64,000 nt of DNA, from the NCBI GenBank assembly GCA_963732415.1, contig CAVSZK010000012.1:248001-312000 (forward strand), in the 5' to 3' direction. The DNA comes from RPQJ01 sp963732415. GTDB taxonomy: Bacteria > Pseudomonadota > Gammaproteobacteria > Steroidobacterales > Steroidobacteraceae. Position 1 is the stretch's first letter; every line of letters starts with the position of its first letter. The position numbers and the translations under genes are program-made. A model generated the notes under the pieces. That model did not search any database. It had not been told where the DNA came from and was given only the letters and a program-made list of their open reading frames with translations. This document shows positions 59,917-64,000 of the stretch, in pieces.

Positions 59917-60236
59917 TAATGCGCCCCGGATCCTTGGCCGCGCCCGCGCTGGGGCGCCACGGTGTCCCTTATATACGGAGCCTCCGCCGAGGAACAGGCC
60001 GCGGGCGGGACTGCCTGACCGACGGAACAGGGTGCGCTGCAGCCTGCCCATGGCTATGCTTGCAGGGTCGCCGCGCACCACGGTCGAGCAGGACGGGATC
60101 CCGGGCGCCTCACGCTGGTGCGGGCGGGCGCCTCCAGCGCCGGATTCGCCCGGTTCGCGGGCGCGGCACGGTTTCTGCATATTGGCTGGAGCGATGTCCG
60201 CCGGACAATGACGAATAGTTCAGGAGCCAGAGCCCT
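59917..60236. promoter_or_regulatory. Divergent promoter region between the FAD reductase and PII genes
   Basis: 320 bases without a gene. It carries a good sigma-54 promoter for the PII gene (60164-60179). Towards the FAD reductase side I see only GC-rich sequence with a TTATATA stretch near 59970, which may belong to a promoter on either strand. Confidence 0.5.
60164..60179 (+). promoter_or_regulatory. Sigma-54 (-24/-12) promoter candidate for the PII gene
   Basis: CGGCAC-N5-CTGCA compared with the consensus TGGCAC-N5-TTGCA: the invariant GG and GC are present at the proper spacing and only two positions differ. It lies 57 bases before the PII start codon, on the correct strand. Sigma-54 control by NtrC is the usual mode for glnK-type genes. 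Confidence 0.6.
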
Positions 60237-60575
60237 ATGAAGCTGATCAGCGCAATTATCAAACCCTTCAAGCTGGATGACGTGCGTGCCGCATTGTCGG
60301 AACTCGGCGTGTCCGGCATGACGGTAACGGAGGTCAAGGGCTTCGGGCGGCAACGCGGCCACACCGAGCTTTACCGCGGCGCCGAGTACGTCGTCGACTT
60401 CGTACCGAAGACCCGCATCGAGGTCGCGGTCCGCGATTCGCTGGTGGACCAGGTCATCGAGGCGGTCGTCGCGGCCGCGCGCACCGGCAAGGTGGGCGAC
60501 GGCAAGATCTTCGTCTCCGACCTCGAGCGGGCGGTTCGCATCCGTACTGGCGAAGCGGACGACCAGGCACTCTGA
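60237..60575 (+). CDS. glnK: Nitrogen regulatory protein PII
   Basis: 112 residues, ATG with CAGGAG upstream. MKLISAIIKPFKLDDVRAAL, VTEVKGFGRQRGHTELYRGAEY with the uridylylated Tyr 51 in the T-loop, the B-loop ARTGKVGDGKIFV and RIRTGEADDQAL at the end are all canonical. PII binds ATP/ADP and 2-oxoglutarate and controls ammonium uptake and glutamine synthetase adenylylation. GlnB and GlnK are hard to separate by sequence. The MKLI start, EADD end and the sigma-54 promoter favour GlnK; the lack of an adjacent amtB favours GlnB. Confidence 0.93.
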   Translation: MKLISAIIKPFKLDDVRAALSELGVSGMTVTEVKGFGRQRGHTELYRGAEYVVDFVPKTRIEVAVRDSLVDQVIEAVVAAARTGKVGDGKIFVSDLERAVRIRTGEADDQAL

Positions 60576-60579
60576 CGGC

Positions 60580-60969
60580 TTGTCCGACCCGCTCGAAAGC
60601 GCGCTCGAGAAGCTGCAGCTCGGCCGGCAGTCGCGGCACGTGTTCCTGTGCGTGGGTGGCAAGTGCGCCCAGAAGGACCAGGCGTTGAAGAGCTGGGAGC
60701 ACCTTAAGCGTCGGCTCGCCGAGCCCGGGACCAATGCAGCCACCTGCGGCGTGCTGCGCACCAAGGCCGATTGCCTGCGCGTGTGCGTGGCCGGCCCGGT
60801 TGCCGTCGTGTATCCCGATGGCACGTGGTACCGGAATTGCACGCCGGAGAACCTTGACCGCATCATCGATGAGCACCTGGTACAAGGTCGGCCGGTGGCG
60901 GACCTGGTGATCGCCGAGGCGCCGCTGGGAAACGCGGCCTGCGACCAGCCGCCGGTAGAGCGGGCGTAG
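60580..60969 (+). CDS. Thioredoxin-like [2Fe-2S] ferredoxin family protein
   Basis: 129 residues from a TTG at 60580, four bases after the PII stop. HVFLCVGGKCAQKDQ with two Cys and later CGVLRTKADCLRVCVAGPVAVVYPDGTWY, where C-x3-C precedes AGP, match the thioredoxin-like 2Fe-2S ferredoxins (Shethna/NuoE-like fold). It probably carries one [2Fe-2S] cluster and serves in electron transfer. Cotranscription with PII is likely from spacing, though the role is unknown. The weak start makes the N terminus uncertain. Confidence 0.8.
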   Translation: MSDPLESALEKLQLGRQSRHVFLCVGGKCAQKDQALKSWEHLKRRLAEPGTNAATCGVLRTKADCLRVCVAGPVAVVYPDGTWYRNCTPENLDRIIDEHLVQGRPVADLVIAEAPLGNAACDQPPVERA

Positions 60970-61056
60970 CGGATAGTGCGGTTGCCGGGGCAGCCGGCAA
61001 TCTTCACTATCGACTGATCGCAAACCACCGGCCCACAGGGCCACCGACGATTTCCC

Positions 61057-62031
61057 ATGCCCGAAGCCATCCGCATCCGCTCCTTCGGTGGCCCCGAGGT
61101 CATGCAATGGGAGCAATTCGACCCGGGTGAGCCAGGTCCCGGCGAGGCATTGATCCGCCATACGGCGGTTGGCCTCAATTTCATCGACGTCTACGAGCGC
61201 ACCGGCCTGTATCCGAATGCGTTGCCGACCGGGCTCGGCCGCGAGGCTGCGGGCGTGGTCGAGGCGCTCGGAACTGGCGTGCGCGGCCTGGCGGTCGGAG
61301 ACCGCGTTGCGTATGCGTCGTCGCAACCCGGTGCCTACGCGCAGTACCGCGTCGTTGCCGCGGACCGGCTGGTCGCAATTCCGGACGGCGTCAGCGACCG
61401 GCTCGCCGCGGCCTCGATCCTGAAGGGGCTCACGGCGCAGTTCCTGCTGCGACGCACGCATCGAGTGAAGCGGGGCCAAGTGGTGCTGATCCACGCGGCG
61501 ACCGGCGGTGTCGGCCTGATCGCCGTGCAATGGGCACGCCACCTGGGTGCGACCGTGATCGGCGTCGTCGGCAGCGAGGCAAAAGCCGGGACTGCCCACG
61601 CCAACGGCTGCCATCACGTGCTGGTGCTGGGCCGCGACGACCTGCCGGCGCGCGTACGCGACATCTCGGGCGGCAAGGGTGCAAACGTGGTCTACGACTC
61701 CGTCGGCAAGGACACGTTCTTTTCCTCGCTCGATTCCCTGCGCCCGCTCGGGCTCATGGTGAGCTACGGCAACGCCTCCGGCCCGGTGCCGCCATTCCAG
61801 CCGCTCGAACTGTCGAAGCGCGGATCACTGTTCCTCACGCGGCCGACGCTGTTTCACTACATTGCGCGGCGGGCCGACCTGGCGCGCGCGGCGCGTGAAC
61901 TGTTCGACGTGATCGGTCGCGGGGCGGTGCGGATCGAGATCGGCCAGACCTATCCCCTGACGGACGTGGCGCAGGCGCATCGTGAGCTCGAGGCGAGGCG
62001 CACCATCGGCTCCACGGTCCTGATCCCATAG
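61057..62031 (+). CDS. qorA: NADPH:quinone oxidoreductase (zeta-crystallin type)
   Basis: 324 residues, ATG start, the same length class as E. coli QorA. FGGPEVMQWEQFDPGEPGPGEALIRHTAVGLNFIDVYERTGLY is the family N terminus; IHAATGGVGLIAVQWARHLGATVIGVVGS is the NADPH-binding Rossmann motif; YDSVGKDTFFSSLDSLRPLGLMVSYGNASG follows. No catalytic zinc Cys. It reduces quinones or alkenals with NADPH in the cytoplasm, a detoxification function. Confidence 0.94.
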   Translation: MPEAIRIRSFGGPEVMQWEQFDPGEPGPGEALIRHTAVGLNFIDVYERTGLYPNALPTGLGREAAGVVEALGTGVRGLAVGDRVAYASSQPGAYAQYRVVAADRLVAIPDGVSDRLAAASILKGLTAQFLLRRTHRVKRGQVVLIHAATGGVGLIAVQWARHLGATVIGVVGSEAKAGTAHANGCHHVLVLGRDDLPARVRDISGGKGANVVYDSVGKDTFFSSLDSLRPLGLMVSYGNASGPVPPFQPLELSKRGSLFLTRPTLFHYIARRADLARAARELFDVIGRGAVRIEIGQTYPLTDVAQAHRELEARRTIGSTVLIP

Positions 62032-62044
62032 CCGTGGCGGCGTG

Positions 62045-63703
62045 ATGCATGGAACCAAAACGTGCGGCAGGTTGCGCCGCGCGTCGTGGCTGGCCGCCTG
62101 CGTCGCCGCCGCCGTCGTCACCGTCCCCGCGCGGGCCGCCTCGGAGCAGGCGGCAATGCCATCCTCGGAGGAACTCGAGGCCCAGGGTGCGGTCATCGGG
62201 CGGATCATCGTCACCCCGAACGACATCTTCGACCCGTCGATACCGGCCGAGCACGGCTGGCTGTACCGCGCGGCGAACAAGCTGCACATCAACACGCGCC
62301 CGTCGGTGATCCGCGGGCAGCTGCTGTTCGAAACCGGCGACCCCTATGACGCGCGGCTGGTGCAGGAGACCGAGCGACTGCTGCGCAGGAACGACTACCT
62401 GTATGACGCGACCATCCGGCCCGTTGCCTGGGACGGGCACACCGTGGACCTCGAGGTTCGGACCAGGGACGTGTGGACGCTGAATCCAGGGTTCAATTTC
62501 GGCCGCTCGGGCGGCAGGAACGAGACCAACGTCCACGTGCAGGAACAGAATCTTCTGGGCACCGGACGCAAGGTCGAGGTCGCGTGGGACAGCGGCGTGG
62601 ACCGCACCGCGTGGACGTTCTCGTTCGTCGATCCGAACTTCATCGAAAGCTTTACTCGCCTGGCTGTTTCCTACAGCGATGCGGACGACGGCAGCACCAC
62701 GTACTTCAGCCTGAACCGGCCGTTCTACGCGTTGGACACGCGCTGGGCTGCGGGAACGACCCTGAGCGACAGCAACTACGTCGACGATCGCTACGAACTC
62801 GGCAAGAAAGTCGGTGAGTTCAAGGTGCACGCCCAGTACTACGAGGCAAGCGGCGGCTGGTCGGACGGTCTCGTGGGCGGGTGGGTGAGTCGCTGGACGC
62901 TGGGTGCGACCTGGCAGGAATCGCAGTTCGAGCCGGAGCCGGACAAGCCGCTCGGTGGTCCGCTGCCGCCCGACCGGAAATTTGTCTATCCGTGGATCGG
63001 CTTCGAGCGCGTGCAGAACGCGTTCGTGGAGCGCGTGAACCTGAACCAGATAAATCGCACCGAGGATGTTCTGGTGGGATTTCGCGGCTGGGCACGACTG
63101 GGCTACGCGAGCGAGACGCTGGGCTCGAGGACCGACGCGCTGCTGCTGTCTGCGTTCGCACAGGAAGGTACGGACCTGAGTCCGCGGCAGTCCTTGTTCG
63201 GATCCGCATGGGCGTCCGGTCGCTACGAGCGCGGTGCCGTTCGGAACGGCATCCTGGGCGCCGAGTCCCGCTACTACCTGTCGACGTCGGCGCGCAGCAA
63301 GTTCTATGCGAGCCTCTCCGGCACGGTCACGGAAAATCTCGACGAAGACGAGCAGCTCACGCTGGGTGGTGACACGGGCCTGCGCGGCTATCCGCTGCGC
63401 TACCAGGCCGGCACGTCGAAGGCACTGCTGACGCTGGAGCAACGCTACTACTCGAAGTGGTATCCGTTCCGGCTGTTCCACGTGGGTGGCGCGGTGTTCT
63501 TCGACATGGGCCGCACCTGGGGTCGAGACGTGACCGGCGCCACGAGCCTGGGAATGCTGAAAGACGTTGGCCTGGGGCTCAGGCTCGGATCCAGCCGATC
63601 CGCGTTCGGCAATGTCGTGCACATCGACCTGGCGTTTCCGCTGGACGGCGGGAACGACATCGACAGCGTGCAGCTGATCATCGAAACCAGCCAGCGGTTC
63701 TAG
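62045..63703 (+). CDS. Outer-membrane Omp85/BamA-superfamily barrel protein
   Basis: 552 residues from the ATG at 62045 (a GTG at 62042 adjoins it). Signal peptide (AACVAAAVVTVPARA), then one POTRA-like unit at about 40-150 (IGRIIVTPNDIFDPSIP, TGDPYDARLVQETERLLRRNDYLYDATIRP) and a 16-strand-like barrel from about 155 to the end. The barrel has alternating strands (TAWTFSFVDPNF, RLAVSYSDAD), the Omp85 signature region GLRGYPLRYQAG, and the terminal Phe (IETSQRF) needed for BAM recognition. It is much shorter than BamA and TamA and has a single POTRA, so its cargo or role is unknown. Confidence 0.88.
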   Translation: MHGTKTCGRLRRASWLAACVAAAVVTVPARAASEQAAMPSSEELEAQGAVIGRIIVTPNDIFDPSIPAEHGWLYRAANKLHINTRPSVIRGQLLFETGDPYDARLVQETERLLRRNDYLYDATIRPVAWDGHTVDLEVRTRDVWTLNPGFNFGRSGGRNETNVHVQEQNLLGTGRKVEVAWDSGVDRTAWTFSFVDPNFIESFTRLAVSYSDADDGSTTYFSLNRPFYALDTRWAAGTTLSDSNYVDDRYELGKKVGEFKVHAQYYEASGGWSDGLVGGWVSRWTLGATWQESQFEPEPDKPLGGPLPPDRKFVYPWIGFERVQNAFVERVNLNQINRTEDVLVGFRGWARLGYASETLGSRTDALLLSAFAQEGTDLSPRQSLFGSAWASGRYERGAVRNGILGAESRYYLSTSARSKFYASLSGTVTENLDEDEQLTLGGDTGLRGYPLRYQAGTSKALLTLEQRYYSKWYPFRLFHVGGAVFFDMGRTWGRDVTGATSLGMLKDVGLGLRLGSSRSAFGNVVHIDLAFPLDGGNDIDSVQLIIETSQRF

Positions 63704-63730
63704 GCGGGCGCGGCTCGCGCCGTGCGGGCG

Positions 63731-64000
63731 TCAGCGAAGTTCCGCTGCGATCCAGTCGATCAGGAGTTCGAATTCGCCCGCCTGCCGGTCGCTGATCATC
63801 AGGCCCAGGGTCCTGACGCGGGCGGGATCGAGCACAGGCGCGCCGGGTACGACCCGTCCCCGGAATGTTGCCGCGAAGGAATCCACCGGGAGCCGCACGT
63901 GCTGCCATTCCGCGGCCTTCGGCGCGAACCGGGACTGGTACTGGATGCCGTCGAAACGGTCGTCCGTGCGAACGGTGAACTTGTAGGCCTTGCCGTCGCC
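63731..64000 (-). CDS. CIA30 family protein, C-terminal part (cut by window edge)
   Basis: The frame is open from base 64000 to a TGA at 63731-63733; 89 C-terminal residues are seen. YKFTVRTDDRFDGIQYQSRF, WQHVRLPVDSFAATFRGRVVPGAP and the end VRTLGLMISDRQAGEFELLIDWIAAE are the CIA30 (NDUFAF1-like) jelly-roll pattern. In mitochondria CIA30 assists complex I assembly; the bacterial members are of unknown role and usually short. Convergent with the Omp85 gene, 27 bases apart. Confidence 0.88.
   Translation of the reverse strand, partial: GDGKAYKFTVRTDDRFDGIQYQSRFAPKAAEWQHVRLPVDSFAATFRGRVVPGAPVLDPARVRTLGLMISDRQAGEFELLIDWIAAELR

Overview
The window is 64 kb of high-GC chromosomal DNA, densely packed with genes of a free-living, respiring proteobacterium. 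Most third codon positions are G or C, GTG and TTG starts are common, and many genes overlap by 1-11 bases. A gammaproteobacterium is the best guess: the ydcSTUVW-patD polyamine operon is collinear with that of E. coli, and gshA, trxC and cbpA are of the gammaproteobacterial type. Single-chain pyruvate carboxylase, PQQ dehydrogenases, a FixL/FixJ pair and PHA storage point to a soil or water lineage (for example Steroidobacterales or Nevskiales-like) rather than an enteric one. I see no rRNA, tRNA, CRISPR array, insertion sequence or prophage; it reads as core chromosome.

Layout. 1-6750: the end of an HNH endonuclease, a GNAT acetyltransferase, a stand-alone 5'-3' exonuclease, an ACR3 arsenite exporter, a phasin with a histone-like tail, a TonB-C-domain secreted protein and a fructosamine kinase. 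7044-12563: ydcS-T-U-V plus patD (polyamine import and aminobutyraldehyde oxidation). 12742-19529: two YceI proteins around cytochrome b561, a VOC protein, hemH, an MFS exporter and gabD; patD and gabD together are two oxidation steps of putrescine/GABA breakdown. 19698-24085: a DUF885 peptidase-like protein, two DUF2845 paralogues and gshA. 24091-30408: a periplasmic redox group, comprising a PQQ dehydrogenase with an extra C-terminal domain resembling DAPG/phloretin hydrolases, a haem-bearing streptogramin-lyase-like propeller, and a convergent PVA-dehydrogenase-like quinohaemoprotein. 30485-36859: isoaspartyl peptidase, pyruvate carboxylase, a DUF2892 protein, trxC and cbpA.

36869-49707 is an oxygen-response region: a VIT-like membrane protein and a lone receiver, fixJ and fixL (the PAS domain keeps the haem His and both Arg residues), hsp20, and the complete cbb3 oxidase operon ccoN-O-Q-P-(unknown)-G-H-I-S followed by a SafE-like protein. 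49916-56939: universal stress protein, a REC-PAS-GGDEF-EAL protein, and a TetR/HlyD/ABC export operon with a visible palindromic operator. 56940-64000: phaC, an FAD reductase, a PII protein with a good sigma-54 promoter, a [2Fe-2S] ferredoxin-like protein, a quinone oxidoreductase, an Omp85-type barrel and the end of a CIA30 protein.

The most noteworthy items are the PQQ dehydrogenase/hydrolase fusion, the haem-type FixLJ beside a complete cbb3 operon, and a palindrome with the core GGTGCC-W-GGCACC that recurs at four gene ends.
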